Origin: Okapia johnstoni
Lineage: Eukaryota > Chordata > Mammalia > Artiodactyla > Giraffidae
NCBI GenBank assembly: GCA_024291935.2
Contig: CM044308.1
Span: 122,414,501 to 122,478,500, forward strand
Reading direction: 5' to 3'
DNA length: 64,000 bases
This document shows positions 35,820 to 48,285 of the stretch, in pieces; within the stretch, counting starts at the first letter, position 1; every line of letters begins with the position of its first letter. The notes beneath the pieces were generated by a model. That model did no database searches. It was not told the DNA's origin and saw only the letters and a program-made list of their open reading frames with translations. A program made the translations under genes and the position numbers.

Positions 35820-36024
35820 CTTACATACCTGTTAAAGAAAACATATCTCTGAGTATTTTCTTCTTTTTTGTGGTGTTTCACTATTCTTTTTTTTTCCCCA
35901 CTATTCTTTTTTAAATTTATTTTTAATTGAAGGATAATTGCTTTACAGTATTGCATTGGTTTCTACCAAGTACCAGCATGAATCTTACAAACCTATTAAA
36001 GAGAATACATCTCTGAGCATTTTC
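35820..36024. repeat. 41-base direct duplication flanking a short L1 tail
   Basis: Copies at 35820-35860 and 35984-36024 agree at 34 of 41 bases. Between them lies a T-rich stretch and 'attgaaggataattgcttta' followed by 'cagtattgcattggtttct', an inverted ruminant L1 3' end (about 35905-35975). Confidence 0.8.
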
Positions 36025-36741
36025 ATTTTACAGACAGTAGTCTTAGAAAATATTGTTCTAGCATATGTTTCATGATTAGTTTTAGCATATTAACTATTGG
36101 ATTGTCTTAAACCACTAAGCTAAATACTTACTCTATGTGATGTTTATTTTTTCTCTTGTACCACCTACTTACACAGCTTTAAATTCCACCTTCCCACACC
36201 TTCTCAGCTTCTAACATATGTCAGTACGCAAAGAAAATCATGGTCAGGAACAGACCGATATCCAAACCCTCAATATTCAGATACCACATTTAGTGAAACA
36301 CCTACATTCTCACCAATTCATTGATCCTTTAACTAGGTCAAGGTGGAAAAAGCATCCCTCTGTTTGACTGTCAAGAATTTTTCTTCCTATTTTCTTAAAA
36401 ATCTTACCTCTCTCTCTATTGGTACTTCTCAAGGTGCATTTAAACACTTTCTATCTTGAAAACAATAACAGAAACAAAGTACCTATCGCACATCCTATTT
36501 TAACTGCTACCTCCACTTGTAAATTTGTGCAGGTGGTAATACAAATTTGGATCCATTTTCCCAATTTCCGTTTACTCCTCAGCCAATTTTATGCCAATTT
36601 CTGAAGTTACCAGTCACTTGGAAGCTTTTAACCATTAAATCCAAGGGCAAAATATACAGGGAAGTTGTTGGTTCATTTCTTGTTTAAAATCCTGACATCA
36701 TTCAATACCTTTGGCCACTCCTTCCTTAGTCTAGAAACTCT
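36025..36741. other. Unassigned DNA
   Basis: No gene or repeat recognised. Confidence 0.4.
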
Positions 36742-36753
36742 TCCTTGGTGTTT

Positions 36754-37015
36754 GCTGCTGCTGCTAAGTCACTTCAGTTGTGTCTGACTCGGTGCGACCC
36801 CATAGACGGCAGTCCATCAGGCTCCTCCGTCCCTGGGATTCCCCAGGCAAGAACACTGGAGTGAGTTGTTATTTCCTTCTCCAATGCATGCATGCATGCA
36901 AGTCGCTTCAGTCGTGTCTGACTGTGCGACCCCATAGACGGCAGCCCACCAGGCTCCTCTGTCCGCAGGATTCTCCAGGCAAGAACACTGGGATGGGTTG
37001 CCATTTCCTTCTCTG
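36754..37015 (-). mobile_element. BOV-A2 SINE, minus strand, with ATGC-expanded linker
   Basis: Two Bov-A units. The linker has lost its usual GAAAGTGAAAAGTG part and carries 'atgcatgcatgcatgca' (36884-36900). A perfect 12-bp duplication, tccttggtgttt, flanks it (36742-36753 and 37016-37027). Confidence 0.95.
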
Positions 37016-37207
37016 TCCTTGGTGTTTAAGACACTGCAATTTCTTGGTGTTCTTCGTAAGATGTGATTGCTCAATCTCAGTCTCTTTAATGAAGGAAGTG
37101 ATATTTGCATTCTTTAGTCATTCTTTCTTTCTACTAATATTTAAATATCTACCTCGTAACCAATTTTCCAGGCTGTCTGGTATATAAATTCCTTAAAGCG
37201 TCAGAAC

Positions 37208-37304
37208 AATTTATCCCTCTCTCCCACCTTCCTCCCCTCCCTCGCTTCTTCTTACTTCCCCCCCTTCCCTCTTCCTTTCTTCCTTTTTTTTCTCTCTCCC
37301 CTGA
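37208..37304 (+). repeat. Polypyrimidine tract
   Basis: About 95 bases almost entirely C and T on the plus strand, with only a few interruptions. Confidence 0.9.
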
Positions 37305-38179
37305 CAGTCTACCTAAAGTACCTGACTTAAAATCTGACATTCAAGATTATGTAAATACATCAGTGTACTATATTTTTCCTGTAATGTGACGGATTATTTC
37401 AGAGCTTTTTTATACATATTAACATTGGCAAGGTGGTAGATGATTGAAGAAATAGCAGATCAAAGGTGGAAAAACTAAAGTTATATCCTTGTGCCTCTAA
37501 GGATGTATATATTTTTTACTTCTTTCATAGTTTTAGGGCAGATATTTACGTTGTCAAAAGATGATAAAATCCTATTTTAAAAGATTGCACTTTCTAGAAA
37601 AGGACTGTCATGCGAAACTATTAAGCTATTTTATTGTAATAGTCTTAAAAACAATAAAAGAAGCACATTTTTAGAATAAAATATTGAGGAATTGGTTATT
37701 TCTATCTTATCTTTCAAAAACTAAGGTGAATTATTTCAAATTAAAAATTTTCATGTATTAAAAAATTATTTATTAACTCTCTCTACCAATACCCCCACCA
37801 TAAGCAGAAATACATTCGGTATCTTGAGATGTTTGCTCTTAAAAACAGATGGTTACATAGAACCATTCATAAAGACCTAGGCATGTCTTTCAAGGACTTC
37901 AATATAACAAAGACTTATAATAAATTCCACTAGAATGAGCTACCCAGGGATAACTTAATATATTTAATAAGTTAAAAAAATATGTGCTATATAATAGTTG
38001 TAAGTTTTTAACCAAAAAGAACATAATATCGAGAGAAAAAATATAAGGATATTTCATTTGAGAAATGAGCTATGTCTGAGATAAGAGGAGACTAATTTTT
38101 AAAATATTAAAATTTTGAATGGCTCCAAGAATCCAGCCAATGATCACTTTTTTCCTGGTGAGGTCCTCAAGGTGAGACT
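37305..38179. other. Unassigned AT-rich DNA
   Basis: No gene or repeat recognised. Confidence 0.4.
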
Positions 38180-38189
38180 CTCGTGTACT

Positions 38190-38457
38190 GCTGCTAAGTC
38201 GCTTCAGTCGTGTCCGACTCTGTACGACCCCATAGACGGCAGCCCACCAGGCTCCGCTGTACCTGGGATTCTCCAGGCAAGAATACTGGAGTGGGTTGCC
38301 ATTGCCTTCTTCAGTGCATGAAAGGGAAAAGTGAAAGTGAAGTCGCTCAGTCGTGTCCGACTCTTAGCGACCCCACAGACTGTAGCCTATCAGGCTCCTC
38401 TGTCCATGGAATTTTCCAGGCAAGAGTACTGGAGTGGGGTGCCATTGCCTACTCCGC
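38190..38457 (-). mobile_element. BOV-A2 SINE, minus strand
   Basis: Two units with the linker 'gtgcatgaaagggaaaagtg'. Near-perfect duplications (ctcgtgtact at 38180-38189, ctcatgtact at 38458-38467) flank it. Confidence 0.93.
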
Positions 38458-38585
38458 TCATGTACTACCTATGTGAAATAAAGACACACATTCTCAGGAA
38501 AGTTAGAATCTGGTTATTTTGAACATCCAAACAAATTAATATGGTGGTTAAATGTATCATTTAGTTTCTATGAGGAGAAATACAA

Positions 38586-38804
38586 ATTTCCTGGTGTCTC
38601 AGACAGTAAAGCATCTGCTTTCAATGCAGGAGGCCTGAGTTCGATCCCTAGGTCAGAAAGATCCCCTGGAGAAGGGAATGGCAACCCACTCCAGTATTCT
38701 TGCCTGGAGAATTCCATGGACAGAGGAGCCTGGTGGGCTATAGTCCATGGGGTTGCAAAGGGTCGGACACAACTGAGCGACTAACACTTTCTTCCTCTAC
38801 TTTC
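38586..38804 (+). mobile_element. Bov-tA SINE with unusually long target duplication
   Basis: 'ttcctggtgtctcagacagt' head to 'ctgagcgactaacactttct' tail. The flanks at 38549-38585 and 38805-38841 are direct repeats, 33 of 37 bases identical. Confidence 0.93.
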
Positions 38805-38841
38805 TAAATGTATTATTTAATTTCTATGAATAGAAATACAA

Positions 38842-40109
38842 CTTATCAATTGTTACCTAATTTTTAATGAAAAATTCTTGCCCAATATATTTTCACAGTA
38901 GTTATCCTGATGCAAGCTCTCCCCTACCTTCCAGTTAAAGCATTCCTGAAAATATATTTGATAGTTGAATGTCTTAAGGAAAAACAGTAGAATCTCACTA
39001 ATGAGATTCAACTCCCAGAAAGTTAAAAAGAGATAAAATTGATAATTAGTCTATAAAGAGGGAAATTTTATGATTTATAGCTTTAATATTCTTAAAAATT
39101 AAAAACGGAATTAAACACCAAATATATAAAAAAATTTACCTGATCTACTTCTCTGAATGCCTGAATGTGCCATATTTTCCCTATAACATGCTAGATAATT
39201 TCACATTACTTGCATGACTTTTAGGAAAATTAAAATAAGTGATTTGACTGTTAAGAAGCATTTTATGATGATTATGCAAGGAAAAGAATAAAAAATTCTG
39301 CTGTTCACTTTGATGGCTTCTTATCAGCTTCCTTGAAGAATTTCGCAAAAGAAATATGAACTCCCAAGCTTTCCTGTCTTGGTGAAGGGGCCTGTAACAA
39401 CTGTGTAGCTACATTTGCAGGGTGGTAAAGCCCTCTCTGAATCCAAATTACTGGCAAGCTTTTGAACCTTGATTTTTAAACTTATAAACTAAAATGCTTA
39501 TTTAGTTCATCTATCACTGAATGGAAGCTTTCAGACAGAATCCTCACTGATAGAAATAGGATGGTTCTTTTTCATGATTTTGGATTGTGTTATTTTTCCT
39601 CACGATTGAAAACACAAGCCAGTCAAGCTTAGGATTCATCACTTCTGGCATGACTCACCATTTCCATTTTTGTCTCAGTTGTGTTATCTCCAAAACAATA
39701 CCTTCATTTTCTATTTTCTGGTCATTTTTTTAATGAAGTAAAGGCAAAGCACAATCAAACATGATTGCTCAATTATTGCAGCATAGACAAGGTACATTGT
39801 GAGAGTACAGTCATGCAAAGCAGGGAGGCAGATAGCCCCATTGTTCAATAGCTTGAAGTATTTTTTCACCAGCCTGTGATATATAGGTCATAATTTAGCA
39901 AAGGAGAGAAAATTTAAGAGTGTGCATGTGTAAGGTGTAAGGCTGTATGTGGCATGCCTGTTGGATGTGTGAAAGGTTCATTTTAGGTGGTGAAGTATAT
40001 ATCATAAATGCAAATTGATTTCTATTTTAGAAGATCTTTGGTTAAGGGCCTCTGTCTTCTTTTCTGTACATATGACTTTGAATAGATTGGTGCTCAGAAA
40101 ACGTTTGAT
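38842..40109. other. Unassigned DNA
   Basis: 1.3 kb with no recognised gene or repeat. Confidence 0.4.
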
Positions 40110-40400
40110 GTTGTTGTTCAGTTGCTCATTCGTGTCTGACTCTTTGTGACCCCATGGGCTGCAGCACACCAGGCTTCCCTGTCCTTCACTATCTCCTGGA
40201 GTTTGTTCAGTCATGTCCATTGTATTAGTGATGCCATCCAGACATCTCATGCTTTGTCATCCCCTTCTCCTCCTGTCTTCAGTCTTTCCCAGCATCAGTG
40301 TCTTTTCCAATGAGTTGCCTCTCCACATTAGGTGGCCAAACTACTGGAGCTTCAGCTTCAGCATCAGTCCTTCCAATGAATGTTTAGTGTTGATTTTTGT
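40110..40400 (-). mobile_element. BovB 3' tail, minus strand
   Basis: Starts 'ttgttgttcagttgctcatt' (AAC-type tail, older copy) and runs to 'agtccttccaatgaatgttt'. 5'-truncated to about 290 bases. Confidence 0.92.
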
Positions 40401-40410
40401 ATGCATTATT

Positions 40411-40441
40411 AAATGAATGAGTGAATGAATGACTGAATGGT
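40411..40441 (+). repeat. (TGAA)n-like short tandem repeat
   Basis: 'aatgaatgagtgaatgaatg' followed by 'actgaatgg'. Confidence 0.8.
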
Positions 40442-40584
40442 TGCCTACTTTGCTGAAATGCCAGGTTATTAGGAAACTAAACAACTTAGTAAGATAGGCA
40501 GCCATGTTAAATTTAGAAAATGCAAAGGGGATTATAACTGAGCATGTACAGACAGAGGATGGAAGGGTAATAGAGGTTTTTTAG

Positions 40585-40785
40585 GAGAGAATTGGCTGTA
40601 TTAGAAAGAGCACATTGCAGCGACACACATCTGTGTTCAGATCCTGCCTTATGACATTTAAAGCATTGAGAGTGTCAGTCAGTTATGTATATGCTTTTCT
40701 CATTTGTCAAACTGAGCCTTAGTTTTCTAATTTTAAAATGGGAATACTTTTTTGTTTTTCTCACTAGGTTTTGTGTATAAACCTA
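40585..40785 (+). mobile_element. MIR SINE
   Basis: 'ttagaaagagcacattgcag', 'tgtgttcagatcctgcctta', 'aaactgagccttagttttct', 'aattttaaaatgggaatact', plus-strand MIR order. Confidence 0.78.
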
Positions 40786-41744
40786 TAAACCTTAGATCAG
40801 TGCTTCACATTTGGTATTTGCTCAGAAATTCTAGTTTTTAAGAAAAATTTCATTTGAGAAGTCGTACGTGTTTTTGCTTTTGACATCCAGGACCTAGTGC
40901 TCCAAAGTTACTCTGTGAGTTCAAAAGTTAACATTGGCTCAGTTTCCTGATTTCTTTTTGAAATACAGCCAATGCTATTGTCTTGCTTGTGGGAGTTTGA
41001 TAGAAACAGTCCAGGCCACCAACAATCCCCATGGTGGCTTATTGCTCCTTGGCTCACATATAACTCTGATTGATGAGTAGGGTTTCAGCAGGTGCAGAAT
41101 TTGGCTACACTCTTTTGGGTGGAAATGCACTAGTGAGTGCCCTGCTTCAGAGTGAGCACTAATGTTGATTCAAAATGCAATTCAAGTGATCACTATGGGT
41201 TTTGATGTTCCTAGAGAATATGGGCCAGAATTACCCTACTTATGATTCTTTTTCCTTTTTGTGAGCCTAATAGATGAAATTAACAGCAGTGGTTCTGTAA
41301 AGATTTCTAGGTGTATAGATGAAAAATCTGTAGTTCTGGGATTCTCTGTTTTGACTGCATCAGTTCATGACATTCAGTTCACAATTCGAGGCACATTACT
41401 TTATGATAAATGATGGAGTGTCAGGATGGTAATCATGAGTTATCAGTTATTTATCATTGGTCCACATGGCACCAAAAATGTGCCTAAGTTTGTTGCCTGG
41501 TGCCAGCTTGTTTGTTACTGTTTATAAAGCTTCTGTTTGTTCTGAGATTTCCCTATGATATACTTTAATTTATTCACTGCTGAGGGTTTTATATTATGAG
41601 GACCTTAAGCCAAGGAGAATGGTTTTTAACCTAGTTAATATAACACACTAATTTGTTGTACAGAAATTACTGAAGCAGTATTATGAAAATTTAAAATTGT
41701 ATGGTTACCTATTATACCAATAGGGGAAGTTAAATAGTGTTAGA
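40786..41744. other. Unassigned DNA
   Basis: No gene or repeat recognised. Confidence 0.4.
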
Positions 41745-42300
41745 TTGCTTAGAAAGAGTCACAAGATCCAAAATGGCAATGCATGCAAATCTACAATTTA
41801 TTGCAGGAAAAAATGGTGAAATACTGCAGCAGGATTTAAGCAAGGACATGCATCACATCCAAAGACTGTGGGCGTAGCAAGGGCTCAAGAGGGGGCAGGT
41901 GCCAGCTCTTATTGCCTTCCTTAGTAATGACTATACTAGATGCACTTCTCTCAGAAAAGGAACCACACAGACATGTGTACAGAATTCCTTGGAGCCAGGG
42001 AGCCACAAATGGAGTCTGAGCCCAGATGAGTCTGCTGGTCATGCAGACATATTTTTGCTCTATAATCAACATCCTAGTAAGTGTCTCATGGAGACCAGAT
42101 GCAGATCATCAATCTCACTGTTACCAAGAAACAATCTTGACATGATGGACCAAACCTCCCCAAACTCTTTGAACCTGTGGTTATAAAGCAGCACTGTGAA
42201 TCAGTCCATGTCATGCCTTAACCAGGAATCAGTTCTGTACAGGGACTTTTCTAATTTTAGTAACACAGCTGAGGCCCATTCTAGGTCTGTTGGAATTAGT
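41745..42300 (-). mobile_element. Possible old LTR (minus strand, tentative)
   Basis: On the minus strand the block ends 'tcctgcaataaattgtagat' followed by 'ttgcatgcattg'. That is a polyadenylation signal shortly before an end, and the body is GC-richer than its flanks. This layout fits an LTR, but I cannot name the family and see no retroviral coding. Confidence 0.3.
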
Positions 42301-42881
42301 CCTCACAGCATATCTTTTTTGAAACAAGTTTAAGAAAAACTAATTCTAAGTAATGATGGCAGGTTGAACATGTGCACTGACTTTCACTCTTTTCTGAAAT
42401 CTTGTTACAATGATAGTAACTGTTCTTTAAAGGCATAAACCCACAAAGACCAAAAAAGAGAAGAAGAGACAACAGCAACATAATTTTGGAAACCAAAAAC
42501 GTGGATGGGCAGGTGGTAGCTGACCAGGCAGTCCTAAAAACATTCAATCCTAAAGTAATTGCACAGAAAGCCAAGAAACTACATAGCTAACTTCATAGAT
42601 CTCCAAAAGGCTTCAGCTGGTGCTAAGAGGTACCCCTGGAAGTAAGAGTGAAGCAGAGCTAAAACCAGGAGAACTAATTGCAGTTCTATTTAAATTCCGT
42701 CCTCAGATCTCCTACTGCTTTCTGTCTTCCACAGTGCTGTAGGTTTAGAATTTTATAATCTGAAAGCCACTGTTAGATTGGAGTTTGAATCATGAGCCCA
42801 AGGGGCCTTCCTCGATCTCAAATAGCTAGTTAGTGACCATGGCTTTGTTAGAACTAGGTTCTGAATTTCTTGCTATCTACT
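42301..42881. other. Unassigned DNA
   Basis: No gene or repeat recognised. Confidence 0.35.
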
Positions 42882-43302
42882 GGAGAAGGCAATGGCACCC
42901 CACTCCAGTACTCTTGCCTGGAAACTCCCATGGACGGAGGAGCCTGATAGGCTGCAGTCCATGCGGTCGCCAACAGTCGGACACGACTGAGCAGCTTCAC
43001 TTTCACTTTTCACTTTCATGCACTGGAGAAGGAAATGGCAACCCACTCCGGTATTCTTGCCTGGAGAATCCCAGGGACGGAGGAGCCTGGTAGGCTGCAG
43101 TCCATGCGGTCGCCAACAGTCGGACACGACTGAGCAGCTTCACTTTCACTTTTCACTTTCATGCACTGGAGAAGGAAATGGCAACCCACTCCGGTATTCT
43201 TGCCTGGAGAATCCCAGGGACGGCGGAGCCTGGTGGGCTGCTGGCTATGGGGTCGCAGAGAGTCGGACACGACTGAAGCGAGTTAGCAGCAGTTAGCAGC
43301 AC
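42882..43302 (+). mobile_element. Trimeric BOV-A2 SINE
   Basis: Three Bov-A units start (ggagaagg) at 42882, 43025 and 43168, an exact 143-base period. Usual BOV-A2 elements have two units. The linker 'ttcactttcacttttcactt' occurs twice. Units one and two share 'gtccatgcggtcgccaacag', which unit three lacks. The end is 'cgactgaagcgagttagcag'. Confidence 0.95.
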
Positions 43303-45468
43303 ATTGAAACTACTTGCTAACCCAGAATGATTCTGCAAGAGAATGCTTTGGATCAATAGGTATATCCTCCAGTTAACAGGATATACAACTCAAGATATGG
43401 AACTAGACCATGTGAGAAATAATGTATTGGGGATTTGTGGAATGCACTAGATTAGGTTTAGAAGGCAAGGAGAGAAATCATTTTCGTTATTGCAGTATTT
43501 CAGGGAAGAAGTGGGCTAGGATAGCCCCAGCTATGGTGAAGTTACTGGGAATGGAAGTTTGAGGACATATTGAAAAGACTTAAAAACAACCTCCCTTCAT
43601 AGGGTTGTGTTTCGTGGCCCTGGGAAATCCTCCTATTTAGGTTTAAGGAGCTTTTTATTTTATCTTTATAGTGTGAGGTCATTGTACTTTTGTCTCATCA
43701 TTGTCTTAGTTTCCAGATAATAGCTTACTAAAACTTTTATTCAGGTGCTTATTTTTATTTTATTACTGTGTCAGTTAGCATTAGTTATTATATTATAATT
43801 GACTGCAGTTGAGAACATGACCCTATTTATATTGGATAATAAACATAATACAGTGCAATTCAACAAGTATTATACCTCCTTACTATGATTAGTCTATTAG
43901 TGACCCTCAAAAATGACGTATACACTGTGCACTAAAGAACTTAATGATAATGTGGATCATTTGATATTGACTGTCTTTACGACTAGTGTGGACGGATAAC
44001 TAACCATCTGGTATCTCCTCCTCATCTTCCTCAAAGCGGAATAACATGTTGGAAAGTGAAGGGACTCGATTCACTTTTAAATAGTCCCTGCAAGGTGATT
44101 TAGCCATGCTTTATTATTCATTATATTAAAGGCAGCTGATGAAGCGTGAAGCAGTCGTTCCTGTCGTTTTAAAAGAGGTCATGAGCTGATTCATTCGGGT
44201 TTGTAATTCCCTCTGGAACTGTCTTTGAGCCAAAGATATCTGAAGAAATATATCTATAGCTACAGGTACACACACACACACACACTAACATGGAAATATT
44301 TTCTACTATTACTTGGATACTTATTGAAGGAAGAGGATGTTCAACAGTAATAAAAGGAAGTTTGCAGTCCTTCAGTTAAAGAGGATAGTATAGCTTCTCT
44401 TCTTTGAGGAAAACAAGAGTATTTTAGGGTGCTATTCTTCGTGAGGAATTTTAAACTTTATAATACAGGTGAAATATGGTGAATAAGGTGAATACAGAGA
44501 TGTTTTAACAATTGAGAATACTTTAGCGTAACCAATAGTTTGTTTGTACAGATTCATCTGAAATCATGTTTTAAGAATTTATGTCGTAGATATAAGATTG
44601 TTTTACTTTGATGGTGGCAAAATTCTTTTCTGAAGTCAGTTTTCCCTTAATTTCCAAGTTCTTGTATTCTGTCATTTTCTTTTTTCCTTTCTTTCATAGT
44701 ATTTGTCCCTCGTTCATACTCGTGCTTCATTTCTCAGATTTTCTGCTGAAGCTCTCCTCCTTTATATTTCAACTTGAGGTGTAATTTTGGGCTTTGCTTA
44801 TTACATGGTTGGGTCTCTAGGTTAAGCGCCATTCTCTTTAGAAGCTTAAAATACTTCCTTTTATGTCTTAGTTCTTGGCCTGCTTTCTTCAAAATGTTCT
44901 CAAAAGGAAAAAATAGCAGCACACTTTATTTTAACAAAGTACGCTGGCTTATCTGTTCTTCCAGTGACCACAGGTATATTTTTGGCCATCTATTCACTTA
45001 ATTTAGAAGTCTGATTTCTTTAAGGATAACCACTTCTTAATATACTATCCACCTTCCCCATCTTGACATCTTAGAATTGTCCGTAGATAAACATTTTCAA
45101 TTTCACCTACAGTAACTTATATTTTGTAAAAGATAGGCATAATAGAAAGCATACGATTCTGGTTTGTCTTCAAGAAGTATAGTTTAGTGCTGCATTGATT
45201 TTTAGAAATCATCTAATGATTTAACACATTCATTTTAGAGATGAGAAAATAAAAGATCTAGGTTCTTTTGGAATTTTATCCAAGTTTCCCAGCTCGATGG
45301 TTGCAAATTTTAATTTATTTGTTCGTTTTTTGGTGGTTACATTGTTGGGAGAAAAATAAAAAAGCTTTGGTTAAAAAAACCCCAAACACCTAGATAGTCT
45401 TCCTGCTTTATTGCTAGTTCTCGCTTCATCTCAATTATGTTTGCCAGGTAATGGACTATTTACTAATC
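43303..45468. other. Mostly unassigned DNA
   Basis: No gene recognised. It contains a short (CA)n at 44269-44285. 45200-45295 may be a MIR-like remnant ('cattttagagatgagaaaat', 'tatccaagtttcccagctcg'), low confidence. Confidence 0.4.
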
Positions 45469-45790
45469 AGTCATCCCTTGGTATCAGCAAAAGGATTGGT
45501 TCCGGGGCCACTCCCTCAACCCCTTCCCAGGGTGTACCAGAACCTGCAAATCCTTAAGTCCTTTTTGTAAATGCAGTAGTATTTACATATAACCTATGCA
45601 CATGTCCCCATATACTTTAAAATCATTTATAAATTATTCACAATACAAATGCTATGTAGATAGTTACCATCATGTGACAAATTCAAGTTTTGCTTTTTGA
45701 AACTTTCTGGACTATTTTTTCTCAAATATTTTCTATCTGCCTTTGATTTAATCCATAGATGTTGAACCCACAGATATGGAGGGCCTACTA
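45469..45790 (+). mobile_element. MER2/Tigger-type DNA transposon remnant
   Basis: Starts 'cagtcatcccttggtatcag' and ends 'acagatatggagggcctact'. These are inverted terminal sequences of MER2-like, Tigger-derived non-autonomous elements. Internal 'gtatttacatataacctatg' and 'cacatgtccccatatacttt' are also typical. Too short to carry a transposase. Confidence 0.82.
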
Positions 45791-45921
45791 TATCTTATTG
45801 ATAGGAGCCCCAGAGGAAAACCTGATGGAGTTTATTCTGCTTCCACAAATTTATGGCTATGGTGACTTGCAGATTGAAGTAGTTTTCTACATATCAACTT
45901 GGATCCACGGTTTTAGACCAT

Positions 45922-46136
45922 CTGCTGCTGCTGCTAAGTCGCTTCAGTTGTGTCCGACTCTGTGCGACCCCGTAGCCGGCAGCCCACCAGGCTCCGCTGT
46001 CCCTGGGATTCTCCAGGCAAGAACACTGGAGTGGGTTGCCATTTCCTTCTCCAATGCATGAAAGTGAAAAGTGAAAGTGAAGCCGCTCAGTCGTGTCTGA
46101 CTCTTCACGACCCCACGTACTGCAGCCTACCAGGCT
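45922..46136 (-). mobile_element. BOV-A2 SINE, truncated, minus strand
   Basis: 'tgctgctgctgctaagtcgc', a full unit, the linker 'catgaaagtgaaaagtgaaa', then about 60 bases of the second unit, ending 'cagcctaccaggct'. Confidence 0.93.
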
Positions 46137-48285
46137 AAAGTAAGCATCTTGAAGTAGAGTCTTAAACATTACATACATTTTCCCCCTCCTTTTAAAGGGT
46201 GGAAATTGGGATTCATGTTTGGTAAGTCTGTTAGGATTTTTTCCAAAAAACATGTTTACCACCCAGAAGGCACTTGCTCTAATGGTCACCAACAAAGGTA
46301 CTAATCAGACTAAATAATTACTTGGCATTCAAATTAATCTCTGAAAGATGTTGCTGCTGCGATAATTTGAGCACAGTGTTCAGTCAACTAGGGCATTCTT
46401 ACATAAAAGTAGGTTAGTTTAGCAAGGCAAGCTGATGATTATTCTTCATTCAGTTCCTTGTTAGGTACTTGACAGTTGATTGTGAATTATTTTGTCCAGT
46501 TCTTTTTACAGGTGTAGAAGTTCAGTCAGATGACTCCATTTCCTGGGCCCTTTCTTTGTCTCTTTTAAAATACAGATGCTTTTTGGTAATTCTTTTAAGT
46601 TTTTTTTTTGGTTGTTGCTATTAGCTCTTTACCAGTCTACCATAAAGTCTGTAACCTGGAAGATACAGGCTCTGTGATAATTTTTATTTTTTTTCTTAAA
46701 TCAGTTAATGATATACAATAATTTTAAAGATTTTAAACCTTTTCTCTCAACAATCCATAGCCAACTGTAACCTCAGCTTGTAGCCACAACTGAGCATAGA
46801 CTTCTACCTGGAAATCCCTTCATCATCCAGTAGGGCTAGGTGGGCACAGTTCCCCTCCAGCTCTCTAGGTTTACTTCCCTCCTTAGCTCCCTGTCCTTCT
46901 GCCACAGGTAGGATTAGGATGGAAGCCAGGGCTAGTTAGAACAAGATCAGAATGTTGAACAGCAGCAGCGTTACATGAGGGCTAGTGTTACAATATAGTT
47001 GAAGGTGAACTTGTCCTTTAATTTTAACTGAAAAATACCTTCAATACAGGAAAGTCATAGGATATCATTTTTTGTGGCTTCCTATAATGCAGGTCTTACC
47101 AGGGGATATAGGTAATATGCTGTGAGGATTGAAGTTTATAAAGTCATTTCTGGAGAGTCTCTCTCATCCATTCCTTTGCTACACTTTTTAAATACCCGTA
47201 TATACACATACACCCACATGCACACCACACTCACATATGCGTACATGCACACACACACACACCACAATAAAAACCTTTCCCAAAATATATTTCCTTTTGT
47301 GAAGAAATATCTGACCAGCTGGGTTTCCTGTATAATTTATTTTCTGGTAATAACTTTAGCATGTGGGGTATATAATTAATTCTTTCAGGCTGCCGCAATA
47401 GACTTGAGTATTCATTTGGTAGCTGTAATCCTAACAATTTAAAAAATAACAAAGAATGTGCCTCCTTTAGTTTCAAATGTCCTCACTTTGAGTAAGTTAT
47501 TACTAGAGACAGTGTTGTCAGTGCATAGTTGCTGCATGGGATATCAGTATTTAAATTTGAACTTTAGCTAATAATAGCCATGCAAAACTAATATGCCTTT
47601 GTATTTGATGACTTTTTAGCACTTACTATGAAAAAAGCATGAAACGTAATCTGTTAAACAATCATTGATATGCATTTGTTTTTCTCAAGTTACTAACGAT
47701 AAAGAAATATTGGTCTTACTCTCATTGGACCAATTCTCTGTATTCCCATAAATCAATTACAGAAGGCTTTTCAAGTATATTTTGCCTTATTTTGCTAAAG
47801 GCAAAAAACTTTGAAACCCAAGACACAATGAGTCTAACAACTCTTGTTGCATTCTCCCTTGTAAGGTAAATACTGAATATTTTGGATGAAATGGTAATAT
47901 TGCATATTTTCAAGATATTTTTGGAGCAAGTGACCTACTTTCCCATTTTAGGAAAAATGAATAAGGTCAAAATAATTATACACAGTGGACAGAATCTATT
48001 ATTTCTTAGATCATATGTTCAAGTGTATGGGAATTATCAAAATGTTAAGCTAGAATAAACAATGTTAGTAATCTTAGTTTTTGGTCTTGGCATACAGAGC
48101 TTGGCAGATACTAAATAGATTATCAAAGTATTTAGAAGGAATGCCTCAGTGGGCAAAATTAAGTCATTCCACCCTCACATGGCTCTATAGCTCTGTAATC
48201 AATTCCATTTCTCTGAAGTGAGGGGTTTTATAAAGAAGATCTAAATAAATTAGAAAGATATACTACATTTATAAGCATCAATATT
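46137..48285. other. Repeat-poor stretch, no gene seen
   Basis: Over 2 kb without a named repeat except interrupted CA tracts at about 47203-47264. Short frames only. Confidence 0.4.

Noticed and set aside
38115..38476. Recurrent small proteins beginning MSDSVRPHRRQPTRL or ending EWVAISFS
   Set aside because: They recur at every BOV-A2/Bov-tA copy (15276, 31411, 36780, 42873, 45950). They are chance frames through SINE sequence, not a gene family.
42882..43302. Tandem 143-base repeats resembling a spaced repeat array
   Set aside because: The repeats are Bov-A SINE units joined by the known linker. There are no unique spacers and this is a mammalian genome, so it is not CRISPR.
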